A stretch of 64,000 nucleotides of DNA from Polaribacter batillariae (GCF_017498485.1 NZ_CP071795.1:930001-994000), one strand, 5' to 3'. Counted from the stretch's first letter, positions 10,624 through 21,239 are shown. Numbers and translations: made by a program. Notes: generated from the sequence alone by a model not told the origin.

Positions 10624-11163
10624 ATGAAAGAAACTTTCTTGAACCTTATTGCTTATTTTAAAAACCCTATTTTAAAACAAGACAGTAATACAAACCTTAA
10701 TTATCGTTTTAAACTATTTTTTAAACTTTTGCTAATTTGCGTTTTAACAGGAATTATAATTACACCTATTTTTGCTTTGTTAGAAGTTTTAGATTGGATA
10801 AATATGGACGCTCACGAAGTAGAAAAAATGTTTAAAGGAATGGCCAAGTGGAAAGTTTTGTTACTAGGAGCTGTTGTAGTTCCTGTATTAGAAGAGCTTC
10901 TTTTTAGAGCTCCAATAACTGCTTTTAACAAACCAAAATCTTTTAGATTTGCTTTTTATTTTTTCGCCTTGTTATTTGGTTTTGTGCATATTACAAATTT
11001 TAAAATGACTACAAATGTTTTATTATTGGCGCCAATTTTAGTATTGCCGCAAATTCTTATCGGCTTTTATTTGGGCTATATTAGGGTGCGTTTAGGCTTG
11101 CAATGGTCTATGTTATTGCATGGTTGTTATAATGGCTTTTTTTTAGCGATTTCTTTTTTATAA
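10624..11163 (+). CDS. CPBP-family intramembrane metalloprotease
   Basis: 179 residues with several hydrophobic segments (about 32-54, 75-90, 105-122, 130-150). It has the three CPBP (Abi/CAAX protease-like) motifs: 'EELLFR' (motif 1, EExxxR), 'FGFVHITN' (motif 2, FxxxH) and 'HGCYNG' near the C-terminus (motif 3, HxxxN). These residues bind zinc within the membrane. It lies 48 bases after lolD on the same strand and may be co-transcribed. The natural substrate cannot be told from sequence. Confidence 0.85.
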   Translation: MKETFLNLIAYFKNPILKQDSNTNLNYRFKLFFKLLLICVLTGIIITPIFALLEVLDWINMDAHEVEKMFKGMAKWKVLLLGAVVVPVLEELLFRAPITAFNKPKSFRFAFYFFALLFGFVHITNFKMTTNVLLLAPILVLPQILIGFYLGYIRVRLGLQWSMLLHGCYNGFFLAISFL

Positions 11164-11222
11164 AGAAACAAAAAAGAAAACGCGCGAACACCAAAAAACA
11201 AACACTATTTCTTCAATAAAAG

Positions 11223-13858
11223 TTATTTGTTTATAATTATCTTTTTTATTATTCTTTTATTGTTTTCAGCTTTAAATACTAAGAAATACAATCCGTTTTT
11301 ATAAGATGAAAGATCAATTCTTTTTACAGGAGAATCGATTGTCATAACCTTACTTCCTAACGTGCTAAACAAATAAATTTGATGAATTTTTATATTCGTG
11401 TTTACAGTAATATAATCTTTGGTTATAGTTGGGTAAACAGAAATTTGATTGTTAAGAAGATGATCGCCAATACTTAATGTGGTCTCAAATTGACCAACCA
11501 TCTCATCGAAATAATAATTTGTAGCCGTTTTACCAGCAAGCAGTCTTAGAGAAATTCCTGAGGTAGCTTCTGTAATTTTAGCTGTTAAGGTGTATTTTGC
11601 GTATGATGTTGTTAATGTTGGAAAAATTCCCGGAAAATCGGAACCTCCAGCAGTTTTATCTACCTTTAACTGAATTCCTACTTGTGCTGCTACATCAGAT
11701 TTTGCCCAAACATCAACAGTGATGGTTTTTCCATTAAAATCTCCATTATATTTTACATTCTCAAACCTAATATCTCCTAATTTTGGAGTGGCTAATGTAT
11801 TTACTTGGGTGGTTGCTATTTTAAAGGCGTTACTACCTTCATTTACCATGGTACTTTCATCAGAAAATGTAGCTTCAGCATCTGTAGAATTAGATATCAT
11901 ACCAGACCAACTACCATCTGCTAATAAACATTCTGCATTTCCATTTGCAATTATATTTTCATTAGAAGCAGTACAAGCTGTATGGTTAATTGTAATAATG
12001 CTAATGCTGTAAGCTGGAATATTTAAATTGCCGGCAGTTGCTGTTTGGGAACTAGTACTCCAAGGATTGGTATTGTTTGCATAAGCTGTTGTTAATTCTG
12101 ATGTAATATCTTCCGAAAAAGTTTTAATTGAATAATTGCCACTATAAGCAACACCATCTACCGCAAAATTTAAAGTTGAAGCAACAGGTAATTTATTAAC
12201 AACAAATAACTTGTAGTCGGTACCAGTATTTACCGCTTTTGCATACAAGCCTTCTAAGCCAGTTTCTAATTCTGGACCAGAGCTATAAGCGTCATACACT
12301 TCGTTATTTTTAAAAACTTCAAAAAGAGATGCATACATTACCCCTAATGCAGTTAGTTTCATTTGCCCACTATTTACATCTAAAAAGGTTAATGTAGCTT
12401 CTGAATAAATGTTGTTTCTCCATAACATATGAATTCCTGCTTGTTCTACAATTCCTTGTTGATGCCCTTTTTCTAAAGCCAAAAACACATCTGCACTGGC
12501 CAATGTTTGGGTAAAATTAACTGGAATATCATCAGATAAAACACCCCATTCTGTTATTAAAGCTGCTTTTCCTGGAAAGTTTGTACCAAATTTAGCAACT
12601 CTTTCTTGAGTTATTTTGTAAGAATTCATCATTTTATAAACGGTAGAACCACTGTATAAAAACGAATTTGTGTTATTGTAGTTATGAAACGTTGCTGCTT
12701 CAAAATAATCGTTAGACTGTGTAGCTTGTTTTATACTATTATTCCAACTACCTGTAAAATAATAATCTTTTTCTAAACAAACTGCTGCCTTTACATTTGG
12801 ATTAACAGTTTTTAGTTGCGTAACCATGTTTTGGGTGTGAGAAATATAAGTTGTAACATCAGTAACATTGCCTCCTTGTTGCTCTGAGTGAAAGTTTTCG
12901 TTTCCTAATTCAATCCATTTTACGTCTAAGCCGTCATTTAATCTACTTTGATATCTGTTTTTTGATGCTTCTGGTGAGTCTATTAAAACATTAAACATTA
13001 AAGTTGATGATGCATTCGTGTTTATACAAACATCTTTATAATCAGCATAATCAAATTTATATGTATCACTGTGGTTGCCAATAGTAATGCCATTTGAGCC
13101 TTGTGGATGGTAGCCATCTGTATTCCAATTATAATAATTCCCTACAGTGCCTCCTGGAAATCTAAAGTTAGTTTGCGGAAACCAGTTATTAATAACTTGA
13201 CTAGTTTCTGGTGAACCCAAGAGTAACCACCTCGGTTTTCTAAAAACCTAAAATGTGTATTTGACGATAATAAATCGTTATTAAAAGTATGTTTACTATT
13301 CGTATCTATACTTAAATTATAAGTTGGGTTTGCAGGTACTGAGAATGGAAATGCAAATTCCATTGCCGGTTCGACATTTGTAATTACTGGATTTTTAATT
13401 TTCATGGTACCAGTAGCACTTTGCATTAAGAATTCTACTCTTACAGAGCTAATTGCTAAAGTGTTGTATTTTTTTATTTTAACACCTACTTTATAAAAAG
13501 CGTTAAAAGGGTGTTTTGTTAAATTTTCTGCGACTAAAAGATTGCTTGTACCTCCTTTATAAACTTTTACTCTAGGCGATTGAAACACCCTATTTCCATA
13601 ACCAATATTAGTAAGTTCTATTTCTGCAGTTATATAAACGGTGCTATAGGTGTTAGAAACAGGCACATCTAAATATACTCTTCTAATTCCTGAAGTTGCT
13701 CCAACTATGGTATATTCGTTTCCAGAAAGAGAAATTCCTGCACCTTCTTCTGTCCAAGTATTGGTGTTAAAATTAATGTCTGCTGGTAATGTTTGCCCCA
13801 ATAAACTAGTTGCGATAAATAGCGTAAATACTATTTTTAAAAGTATCTTTTTATTCAT
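11223..13858 (-). CDS. T9SS-secreted clan GH-A glycoside hydrolase with CBM; frameshifted
   Basis: The frames 13858-13142 and 13220-11223 join into an 878-residue protein when one G is added at the G3 run at 13216-13218. The preferred start (13858) opens a clean signal peptide, MNKKILLKIVFTLFIA. Residues of about 25-160 form a beta-rich N-terminal module. Residues of about 165-560 are a TIM barrel of the GH51/GH39/GH79 type: 'FRFPGGTVGNYYNW', acid/base E321 in 'WIELGNENFH', nucleophile E437 in 'LITEWGV'. A CBM4/9-like module (about 640-790) and a T9SS type A sorting tail ('ISVYPTITKDYITV'...'IIKKIIINK') follow. It is therefore predicted to act outside the cell. The exact GH family is uncertain. 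A good promoter precedes it. Confidence 0.78.
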
Positions 13859-13888
13859 TTTTTTTATTTCTGTAAAAGTAATACATAA

Positions 13889-13921
13889 CAAAGCTAATAA
13901 AGTTCAAAAAACATCAAAAAA
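13889..13921 (-). promoter_or_regulatory. Promoter of the secreted GH-A enzyme gene
   Basis: On the minus strand, TAGCTTTG (13896-13889) matches TAnnTTTG exactly and a TTTTTTG (13921-13915) is placed 18 bases upstream as the -33 box. The start codon at 13858 follows 30 bases later. Confidence 0.6.
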
Positions 13922-13960
13922 GGTTCGTTAAAAGAAATAACGTATAAAATCGATAAAAAA

Positions 13961-14968
13961 TTAATTTGCTGCTTTTTTGATATAAAATTTTGCAAGTTTG
14001 CCAGACGCTGTTAAGTCTTCGTGTTTCCAATTACCATATATATTTGAACCTGGTTTAAGAGCAGAAGCTCCTTCTTCTTTACTATTGATGGACCAATTGC
14101 AATGCGTAATATTATTTTTTTCCATAAAATCCATCCATTTTTTTACAGATTTAGCATTTACCTCTCCATTTCCGTTGGCATTTACACTTCCCCATTCAGT
14201 TACCATTAAGGCAATACCATTATCTATAGCTTTTTGTGCTTTATTCATTAACCATTCTTTATGAGAACCCGCATAAAAATGTAAGGTATAAGCTATGTTT
14301 TTAAACCCTTTTATTGGATTTTCTGAAGCAATATCAACATCTTGAGACCATTTAGGAGTGCCCACAACAATTATATTTTTTTTATCAATTTTACGAATTG
14401 CTTCAATTACTTTTTCCGCATAAGGTTTAATTACCTCGTTCCACGAAACATCTAAAGGTTCGTTATAAATTTCGTAAATAATATTGGGGTGTTTACCATA
14501 TTTAGTTGCCATATTTGTAAAAAACGCAATCGCTTCTTTTTCGTTGTCTTCTGCTCTATGACTGTGCCAATCTATAATTACATACAATCCTAATTCTAAA
14601 CAAGCTGCTACCACTGTTTCTAATTTTGCTTGGTTTGTTTCTGGGTCGAAAATGTAACTATCGTGAATGTCTGGATCTGCAGTCATTGGAATTCGAATGA
14701 TTTGTGCATTCCAGTCTTCCTTTAAAAACCGAACCACTTCTTTGTTGTAAAATTCATTTCCTCTGTAATAATCGTTGGACCAAAACAAACTATTGCCTGC
14801 AAAACTTACGGGTTCTCCTTTTTCATTTACAATTTTATTTCCATCAACAGAAAGAAAACCATTTTTTGCAACTACCGAATTTTCTGTTGTAATACTGGGC
14901 ATTTTTTGAGTGTTTTTTTTAGAATTACAGCTAATAAATATGATGAAGCAAAAAATAAAAATTCTCAT
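13961..14968 (-). CDS. GH5-family endoglycanase lipoprotein
   Basis: 335 residues. Signal with lipobox 'FIISCN'-type ending (FIIFISC, Cys14). The GH5 catalytic domain runs from about 38 to 330: 'GNSLFWSNDYYRGNEFY', 'YVIIDWHSHRAED', acid/base in 'YEIYNEPLD' and nucleophile in 'LMVTEWGS', a pattern close to subfamily GH5_2 (endo-beta-1,4-glucanases). The residues after the cysteine are N-S-K-K, not acidic, which suggests a periplasmic-facing enzyme. It resembles the GH5 at 31721-32995 over almost its whole length, so the two are paralogues. It is transcribed leftward, next to the secreted GH-A enzyme, and divergent from the sulfatase block. Confidence 0.88.
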   Translation of the reverse strand: MRIFIFCFIIFISCNSKKNTQKMPSITTENSVVAKNGFLSVDGNKIVNEKGEPVSFAGNSLFWSNDYYRGNEFYNKEVVRFLKEDWNAQIIRIPMTADPDIHDSYIFDPETNQAKLETVVAACLELGLYVIIDWHSHRAEDNEKEAIAFFTNMATKYGKHPNIIYEIYNEPLDVSWNEVIKPYAEKVIEAIRKIDKKNIIVVGTPKWSQDVDIASENPIKGFKNIAYTLHFYAGSHKEWLMNKAQKAIDNGIALMVTEWGSVNANGNGEVNAKSVKKWMDFMEKNNITHCNWSINSKEEGASALKPGSNIYGNWKHEDLTASGKLAKFYIKKAAN

Positions 14969-14999
14969 TGTATCTTTTTTATGTAAATTAGGTTGTAAA

Positions 15000-15007
15000 C
15001 AAATTTA
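15000..15007 (-). promoter_or_regulatory. Candidate -7 element of the leftward GH5 gene
   Basis: TAAATTTG on the minus strand (15007-15000) fits TAnnTTTG, 32 bases from the start codon. No clear -33 box was found. Confidence 0.35.
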
Positions 15008-15133
15008 AATTATTTTTTCCTTTAATTCTGCTATTTATGTGAGGTTTGACGATATCTAAACCTTTTAAGATAGTGAGTAAACCTTTTTTTTGAAGTTCAG
15101 AATTACTTTTATCGAACTAAATTTTCCCATAAA

Positions 15134-16789
15134 ATGAAATATACTTTTTCGAAGTTACCTTACTTACTCTTGGTTTTAATGATTGCTTTCGCATGCAAAT
15201 CTGAAAAGAAAGAAACTGCTAAAAAAACGACCAGCAAAAAGAAGCCCAATATTGTCTTTTTTATTGCAGATGACATGTATCCTTGGATGTTTAACAATAC
15301 TCCAGAAGGAAAAGATAAAGATGGAAACCCCTTGAACTTAACACCTGCCTTAGATAGAATGGCGAAAGAGGGTGTTTGGCTAGAAAACATGAAAGTAGTT
15401 TCGCCTGTTTGTACTCCTAGTCGTTATAATTGTTTAACAGGAAATTACGCAAGTAGAGCAACCAATGAAGCTTTTATTGGTTTTACAAAGAAAAACGATG
15501 GTCAAACTGTAATACAGTGGAATTCTTACATTGTTCCTGGAGAAAAAACAATGGGCACCTATTTTCAAGATTTAGGTTATAAAACGGGTTTTGTGGGTAA
15601 AAACCATATCATAGAAAGTCTATCGCAAGTTGGAGATGGTGGAGAAAAACCAGAGTTAGATGCAGACCCAAAAGACCCAAAAGTTTTAGAAGGTTTAGAG
15701 TATCGATACAAAGAGTTACAAAAAGACATCAAAAAATCTGGTTTCGATTATGCCGATAAACTATACCACAACAACCCAAACTGGTTAGGAATTAGAGCTT
15801 TGGCTTACCAAAATATGGATTGGATTGCAGAAGGTGGTGTAGAATTTATAGAAAAATACAAAAAAGAACCTTTTTTACTTTACATCGCTTCCACTTTACC
15901 ACACGCTCCATTACAACCAGAGCTTTCTTGGAAAGCAGATAGAAGAATTACCCCAAAAGGAATTTTAGACAAAGCACCTACAGTTTTACCTCAACCACCA
16001 GTAGAATCAATTAAAAAAAGAATTAAAGAAGCTGGTTTTGAGGGTAAAAACCGCGAAAATATTTTATGGTTAGATGATGCCGTTAATGCCTTATTTAAAA
16101 AACTAGAAAAAGAAGGCGTTTTAGACAATACCATTGTGGTTTTCTTTAACGATCATGGGCAAGATTTTAAAGGAACCTTGTATGAAGGAGGTGTAAATTC
16201 GCAAGCTTTTATTTGGAAAAAAGGCGGATTTAAAATAGGAAACACATTAAATGCCCCAGTTTCTAATGTCGATTTTTTACCTACATTGCTAGATTTTGCA
16301 GGCGATACTAAAAACTTAAACAACTTTGATGGAAAAAGTTTTAAACCTGCATTAGAAGGTAAAGAATATAAAGGCAGAACCTCTTTTTACCATGAATTAG
16401 GTTATGCAAGAGCCGTTGTAAAAGATGGTTTTAAATATTATGCAGTAAGGTACCCAAAATGGGCTATGGACTTTACTTTAGAACAACGTAAAGATACATT
16501 AGATAAATACACCAAGTTTAGAGAATCTTTTGGCGAGCATGGTATTTCAGATAACCCAAAAGCACCTTATGGGCAATTAGAAATGGTTCCTGGTGGTGGT
16601 GGTGCAGAACACAATGCTTATATGAACCATCCAAATTTTACAGCGCCAGATCAATTGTACGATTTAAAAAACGATCCTGAAGAAAAAAACAATTTAATTA
16701 ATGACCCAAAATATGCCGAAAAACTTAAAATGTTAAAGGCCGAATTAAAAACATACATAGAATCTCTTCCCGGAAAATTCGAAATTTAA
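15134..16789 (+). CDS. S1-family sulfatase lipoprotein (CTPSR)
   Basis: 551 residues. Lipobox 'IAFAC' gives a lipoprotein. Type I sulfatase motifs: metal-binding 'FIADDMYPWM', the formylglycine precursor Cys93 in CTPSR followed by 'TGNYAS', and the C-terminal metal site 'VFFNDHGQDFKGTLYEGG'. A maturase must convert Cys93 to formylglycine; none is encoded in the window. It is first gene of a rightward run of sulfatase, sulfatase, GH10 and sulfatase. Substrate and position of the sulfate removed are unknown; periplasmic action is inferred. Confidence 0.93.
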   Translation: MKYTFSKLPYLLLVLMIAFACKSEKKETAKKTTSKKKPNIVFFIADDMYPWMFNNTPEGKDKDGNPLNLTPALDRMAKEGVWLENMKVVSPVCTPSRYNCLTGNYASRATNEAFIGFTKKNDGQTVIQWNSYIVPGEKTMGTYFQDLGYKTGFVGKNHIIESLSQVGDGGEKPELDADPKDPKVLEGLEYRYKELQKDIKKSGFDYADKLYHNNPNWLGIRALAYQNMDWIAEGGVEFIEKYKKEPFLLYIASTLPHAPLQPELSWKADRRITPKGILDKAPTVLPQPPVESIKKRIKEAGFEGKNRENILWLDDAVNALFKKLEKEGVLDNTIVVFFNDHGQDFKGTLYEGGVNSQAFIWKKGGFKIGNTLNAPVSNVDFLPTLLDFAGDTKNLNNFDGKSFKPALEGKEYKGRTSFYHELGYARAVVKDGFKYYAVRYPKWAMDFTLEQRKDTLDKYTKFRESFGEHGISDNPKAPYGQLEMVPGGGGAEHNAYMNHPNFTAPDQLYDLKNDPEEKNNLINDPKYAEKLKMLKAELKTYIESLPGKFEI

Positions 16790-16839
16790 TAACATCAGCT
16801 ATACACAACAATGTATTTAAAGTCAAAAAAAACAATAAA

Positions 16840-18420
16840 ATGAAAACAAAGTATATAAAATTAATAGCTTTTACCACCTTAGTAATTTTTGCTTGTAAGG
16901 CGCAAAAGAGTGTAAAAATCACCACAAAAAAAGAAATTGTTTCTAATACCGATAAAAAGAATATACTTTTTATTGCTATAGACGATTTAAAACCATTGCT
17001 CTCTAACTACGGAGAATCTCAAATGAAAACCCCAAATTTTGATAGACTCGCAAAAATGGGTATGACTTTTACAAATGCTCATGTACAATATGCCGTTTGC
17101 GGAGCTTCTAGAGCGAGTGTTATGACTGGTACAAATCCAGATACTAACGAAGTGTGGGATTTGCATACAGATTTTAGAGAATCTGCACCCAATTTGGTTT
17201 CGATGCCAGAATATTTAATTTCTCAAGGTTATGAAAGTACAGGAACTGGAAAAATTTATCATATTCCTTCTGCTGCAGATGGTCATGATGCAAAAACATG
17301 GAGCATACCTCATGTGATGCCTAAAAACTACGACCCAAAATATGGTGAGCCAGCCTATGCATATTATCAAGATCCAGAGACTAAAGCAAAAATGGAAAAG
17401 CTTACAAAAGAAGCTATAAGTAAAGGCATTAAAAAATGGAAAACACGTGGCTATGTGCTAAAAAAACACAAACCAAGTACAGAAAGTGCAGATGTAAGTG
17501 ACGAAGCTTATAACGATGGTTTATTTACACAAACCGCATTAAAACAATTAAATACTTTAGAAGCAGGCAACAAACCTTGGTTTTTAGCTGTAGGGTACCA
17601 AAAACCACATTTACCTTTTGTAGCTCCCAAAAAATATTGGGATTTATATGATAGAGATCAAATTAAATTGGCTCCTTTTCAACAATTATCAGAAGGAACT
17701 CCAAAATTTGCATACCACTCTTTTGGCGAGTTAAGAGCTTTTTCTGACATTGATAGTAAATTAAATATTGGCGATAAAGTTCCTGAAGCAAAACAACGTG
17801 AATTAATACATGGTTATATGGCTTGTGTCTCTTATATAGATGCTCAAATAGGGAAACTTTTAGACGAATTAGAAAAAAGAAATATTTTAGACGATACTAT
17901 AATTGTACTTTGGGGAGACCATGGTTTTCATTTAGGCGATCATACAGAATGGTGTAAACATTCTAATTTCGAGCAAGCAACTAGAATTCCTTTTATGTTT
18001 GCAGGTCCTGGAGTTGCAAAAAATCAAAAATCGCATCATCCTGTAAATTTAGTAGATTTGTTTCCAACTATTTTCGATTTAGCGGGTGTGCCACAACACT
18101 CACAAACCGATGGAAAATCTTTAGTGCCTCTTTTAGATAGTGATAACTCTACAAATATTGATATGGATTATGCATATCATCAATATAAAAGAGGTCCTAA
18201 AATGGGCTATTCTATAAGAACAGAAAGATATCGTTATACAGAATGGCACGATAATAACTACAGAAGTTACAACGATTACAACTCGTCTAAAATTGCTGGA
18301 TACGAATTATACGACTACCAAAAAGATCCTTTAGAAACAAAAAATCATGTTAAAGACCCTGCATATGCAGCAACCGTTAAATTGTTAAAAAGCAAATTAA
18401 AATCGCATTTAACGAAGTAA
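16840..18420 (+). CDS. S1-family sulfatase lipoprotein, iduronate-2-sulfatase-like (CGASR)
   Basis: 526 residues with a lipobox 'VIFAC'. 'FIAIDDLKPLLSNYGE' supplies the first metal ligands; Cys87 in CGASR is the formylglycine precursor; 'LWGDHGFHLGDHTEWCKHS' is the second metal region. The 'DDLKP' and 'GDHGFHLGDH' wording is typical of sulfatases annotated as iduronate-2-sulfatase (S1_7-like), although the true substrate here need not be iduronate. It starts 50 bases after the previous sulfatase. A good terminator follows 20 bases after its stop. Its nearest relative here is the CGASR sulfatase at 36645-38114. Confidence 0.93.
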   Translation: MKTKYIKLIAFTTLVIFACKAQKSVKITTKKEIVSNTDKKNILFIAIDDLKPLLSNYGESQMKTPNFDRLAKMGMTFTNAHVQYAVCGASRASVMTGTNPDTNEVWDLHTDFRESAPNLVSMPEYLISQGYESTGTGKIYHIPSAADGHDAKTWSIPHVMPKNYDPKYGEPAYAYYQDPETKAKMEKLTKEAISKGIKKWKTRGYVLKKHKPSTESADVSDEAYNDGLFTQTALKQLNTLEAGNKPWFLAVGYQKPHLPFVAPKKYWDLYDRDQIKLAPFQQLSEGTPKFAYHSFGELRAFSDIDSKLNIGDKVPEAKQRELIHGYMACVSYIDAQIGKLLDELEKRNILDDTIIVLWGDHGFHLGDHTEWCKHSNFEQATRIPFMFAGPGVAKNQKSHHPVNLVDLFPTIFDLAGVPQHSQTDGKSLVPLLDSDNSTNIDMDYAYHQYKRGPKMGYSIRTERYRYTEWHDNNYRSYNDYNSSKIAGYELYDYQKDPLETKNHVKDPAYAATVKLLKSKLKSHLTK

Positions 18421-18440
18421 ATTAATAATTGTTGAACAAG

Positions 18441-18470
18441 AGCGACAACACCAATTGTCGCTTTTTTTTT
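18441..18470 (+). terminator. Rho-independent terminator after the sulfatase pair
   Basis: AGCGACA (18441-18447) pairs with TGTCGCT (18456-18462), followed by a run of T to 18470. Confidence 0.75.
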
Positions 18471-18669
18471 CCAATTAATCTAGAAATAAAGCCTTTCGTA
18501 ATTCGAGAAATTATTTCATTTTAAATAAATTATAAAAAACAAACTTTTTATAAACTCTAAATTTTTGTTACCACTATCTCATCATTTTAAAACTAATTGA
18601 AAATAAATGATCACGATTCAATTTAAAAATAATTTTGAAATTAAATTGGAAAGACCTAGCCCGTTTTTA

Positions 18670-19782
18670 ATGCGACCAATCTTTATTTCTGTACTTTTTA
18701 TGATAACTTCTTGCGCTACTAAAAAAATTGCACAATCAAAAACAAAGGGCATACAAAAGATTGATTATAAAAAATTTAAAACCAATACCATTTTAGTAGG
18801 TGCAACCCTAAATTATAGAGAGTTAAACACAAAAAAAGAAACCTTATTTTTAAAAGACTTTAAATATTTAACTCCTGCAAATGCTGCCAAACAACACATT
18901 ATTCATCCCTCTCCAAACATTTGGAATTGGAACAATACAGCCGCATTTTTAAAGTTTGCAGAAAAAAATAAAATTGCTGTAAGATTACATGGTCCTATAA
19001 GTCCGCAAGCTTCTTGGTGGGCGAAAGATGATGATAGAACACCACAAGAACTAGAAACAAATTTAATAGAATTTGCTACAGCTTTTGCAAAAAAATACAA
19101 CAATCACCCAAATGTAATTTGGATGGATGTTGTAAACGAAACAGTACTTGCTAACGGAAAATGGCATGGCCCAAAACCAGGAAAAGACAAATGGGAAAAC
19201 CCTTGGTTAGCCATTGGTTTAGATGAAAACGATTTTCCGCTATACATCTTAAAAGCTTTCGAAATTGCTACAAAACATGCACCTAATATTAAATTGGTTT
19301 ACAACCAAAACGCTGGCATGAACGATGTAATGTGGCATAAAGTAAAAAAAGCAATCTTATACTTAAAATCTAAGGGCTATAGAGTCGATGGTTTGGGTTG
19401 GCAGGCGCATCTTTTATTAGGCGCTAGCAGAGAAGATTTTGTAGATAATATCGATAAAACCTTACTAAAACTAGGCAACTTAATAGATTGGGCGCATCAA
19501 AATAATTTAGAATTTCATGTAACCGAATTAGATTATTTAATCAAAGAAAACAATCTTAAAAACATAAAAGTAGAGAGAGAAATTCAGGCAAAAATATATC
19601 AAAAAATTATAGACCTTTTACTATCTAAAAGTAAAAATGGCTTTGTGTCTTTAAACCTTTGGGATTTAGGGGTTCGTTTTAGAAAAGGAAAAGGATATTT
19701 TCAATCTATTTATGATGAGCATCTTGAACCTACACCAGCCTACGAAGTCATTAAAGGCACACTTCAACCTAATAAAAAATAA
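18670..19782 (+). CDS. GH10-family endo-xylanase-like lipoprotein
   Basis: 370 residues from the ATG at 18670. An upstream in-frame ATG at 18607 exists, but only the 18670 start gives a normal lipoprotein signal (MRPIFISVLFMITSC, Cys15). The GH10 barrel spans about 45-360: 'LNYRELN', 'VRLHGPISPQASWW', acid/base E in 'WMDVVNET', and nucleophile E in 'HVTELDYLI'. GH10 enzymes are retaining endo-beta-1,4- (some beta-1,3-) xylanases. Post-cysteine residues A-T-K-K suggest a periplasmic location. It lies in the sulfatase block, which hints that its chain carries sulfate. It differs from the second GH10 at 33218 by lacking an N-terminal beta module. Confidence 0.88.
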   Translation: MRPIFISVLFMITSCATKKIAQSKTKGIQKIDYKKFKTNTILVGATLNYRELNTKKETLFLKDFKYLTPANAAKQHIIHPSPNIWNWNNTAAFLKFAEKNKIAVRLHGPISPQASWWAKDDDRTPQELETNLIEFATAFAKKYNNHPNVIWMDVVNETVLANGKWHGPKPGKDKWENPWLAIGLDENDFPLYILKAFEIATKHAPNIKLVYNQNAGMNDVMWHKVKKAILYLKSKGYRVDGLGWQAHLLLGASREDFVDNIDKTLLKLGNLIDWAHQNNLEFHVTELDYLIKENNLKNIKVEREIQAKIYQKIIDLLLSKSKNGFVSLNLWDLGVRFRKGKGYFQSIYDEHLEPTPAYEVIKGTLQPNKK

Positions 19783-19802
19783 ACCGACCATTATATATTT
19801 CC

Positions 19803-21239
19803 ATGAAAACAATTAATTTTTTTATAGTTATCGTATCAATTTCACTTGCATTTTCTTGCAAATCTAAAATTGCTACTTCAAAAAATAAAACATCAGAAAC
19901 AACAATTTCTACAAAAAAACCGAATATTTTAATTATTCATGTAGATGATTTAGGTTTTCATGATTTAAGTGTAAATGGTTCTAAAATTTATCAAACCCCT
20001 CATTTAGATAAATTAGCCTCTGAAGCTGTTGTTTTTAATAATGCGTATGCAAACTACCCAAGATGTGTACCTTCTAGGTATGCAATGATGACTGGAAATT
20101 ATCCAATTAAAAATGGCAATGTACCAGATGATGGCTTTAAAATGAATACCATTTCAGATAATAAAAACTTTGTGAAAAATATTAAAAATGCGGGCTATCA
20201 AACCGCCTATTTTGGCAAATGGCATTTAGGAGATAAAAATAGTTTGAAAAAATTTGGGTATGATTATAGCTTTGCTGCAGGTCATGCAGGTTCGCCAATT
20301 AGTTTTTTATATCCTTTTAATGTAGCAAAAAAAGGGAATGGTAAGTCTAAAAAATCGCCCATTCCAGATGTAGATAAGGTAAGTAAAGAAGGTGATTATT
20401 TAATGGATGTAATGACAGACAATGTTGCCAAATACATTAAAAACGTAGATAAAAACAAACCCTTTATGGCCATGTTTTCTTTCTATGCAGTACATCAACC
20501 ATTAGAAGCAAAAGAAAAAGACATTGCAAGAAATAAAGAGGAAATTAAAAATTTCGATTTTGGAAATCAGCCCGAATTTATAAAAGAAGGAACTGGAAGA
20601 ACTAAAATGCGACAAAATCATCCAACTTATGCTGCAATGGTGGAAACGATGGATGAAAATGTAGGTAAACTTTTGAAGTTGCTGAAAGATTTAGATATTG
20701 ATAAAAACACGATTATCGTGTTCTCATCTGACCATGGAGGTTTATCTAACGACGGAACCAGAAAACGCGATTTAGCCACCTCTAACTTTCCATTAAGAGC
20801 AGGAAAAGGCTGGTTGTATGATGGCGGTATTAAAGTACCATTATTTGTAAAATGGGCAAATCATTTTCAGCCCAAAAAAGACAACGAATCTTTAGTAATG
20901 TTAATGGATGTATTTCCAACAATATTAGACATCACATCGCAAAAAGACTTAAAAACTAACGGAAAAAGTTTTCTTCCTATTTTAAAAAATAAAGAAAAGT
21001 GGAACAATAGAACTGTCTTTTGGCATTCATCTAAAGCAAGACCAGTAAGTACGGGCGACACCAAATCGTCTGCCATAAGAAAAGGCAATTATAAGTTGAT
21101 TCATTGGTACAAAGAAAAACGTGTAGAATTGTATGATATGGCAAAAGATCCATCAGAAAGTAACGATTTATCGAAAGAAAAGCCTCAGTTAGTGGCTCAA
21201 TTACTAAAAGAATTAAACACCTGGAAATCTGAATTCTAA
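19803..21239 (+). CDS. S1-family sulfatase lipoprotein (CVPSR)
   Basis: 478 residues. Lipobox 'LAFSC'. 'IIHVDDLGFHDLSVNGS' provides the first metal ligands, Cys88 in CVPSR the formylglycine precursor, 'YFGKWHLGDKNS' a conserved Lys/His region, and 'VFSSDHGGLSND' the second metal site. It follows the GH10 by 20 bases and is probably co-transcribed with it. This architecture is that of arylsulfatase-A-like enzymes; specificity is unknown. Confidence 0.93.
   Translation: MKTINFFIVIVSISLAFSCKSKIATSKNKTSETTISTKKPNILIIHVDDLGFHDLSVNGSKIYQTPHLDKLASEAVVFNNAYANYPRCVPSRYAMMTGNYPIKNGNVPDDGFKMNTISDNKNFVKNIKNAGYQTAYFGKWHLGDKNSLKKFGYDYSFAAGHAGSPISFLYPFNVAKKGNGKSKKSPIPDVDKVSKEGDYLMDVMTDNVAKYIKNVDKNKPFMAMFSFYAVHQPLEAKEKDIARNKEEIKNFDFGNQPEFIKEGTGRTKMRQNHPTYAAMVETMDENVGKLLKLLKDLDIDKNTIIVFSSDHGGLSNDGTRKRDLATSNFPLRAGKGWLYDGGIKVPLFVKWANHFQPKKDNESLVMLMDVFPTILDITSQKDLKTNGKSFLPILKNKEKWNNRTVFWHSSKARPVSTGDTKSSAIRKGNYKLIHWYKEKRVELYDMAKDPSESNDLSKEKPQLVAQLLKELNTWKSEF

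Noticed and set aside
18607-18669. Longer start for the first GH10
   Set aside because: The added 21 residues are polar and would spoil the clear lipoprotein signal that starts at 18670.
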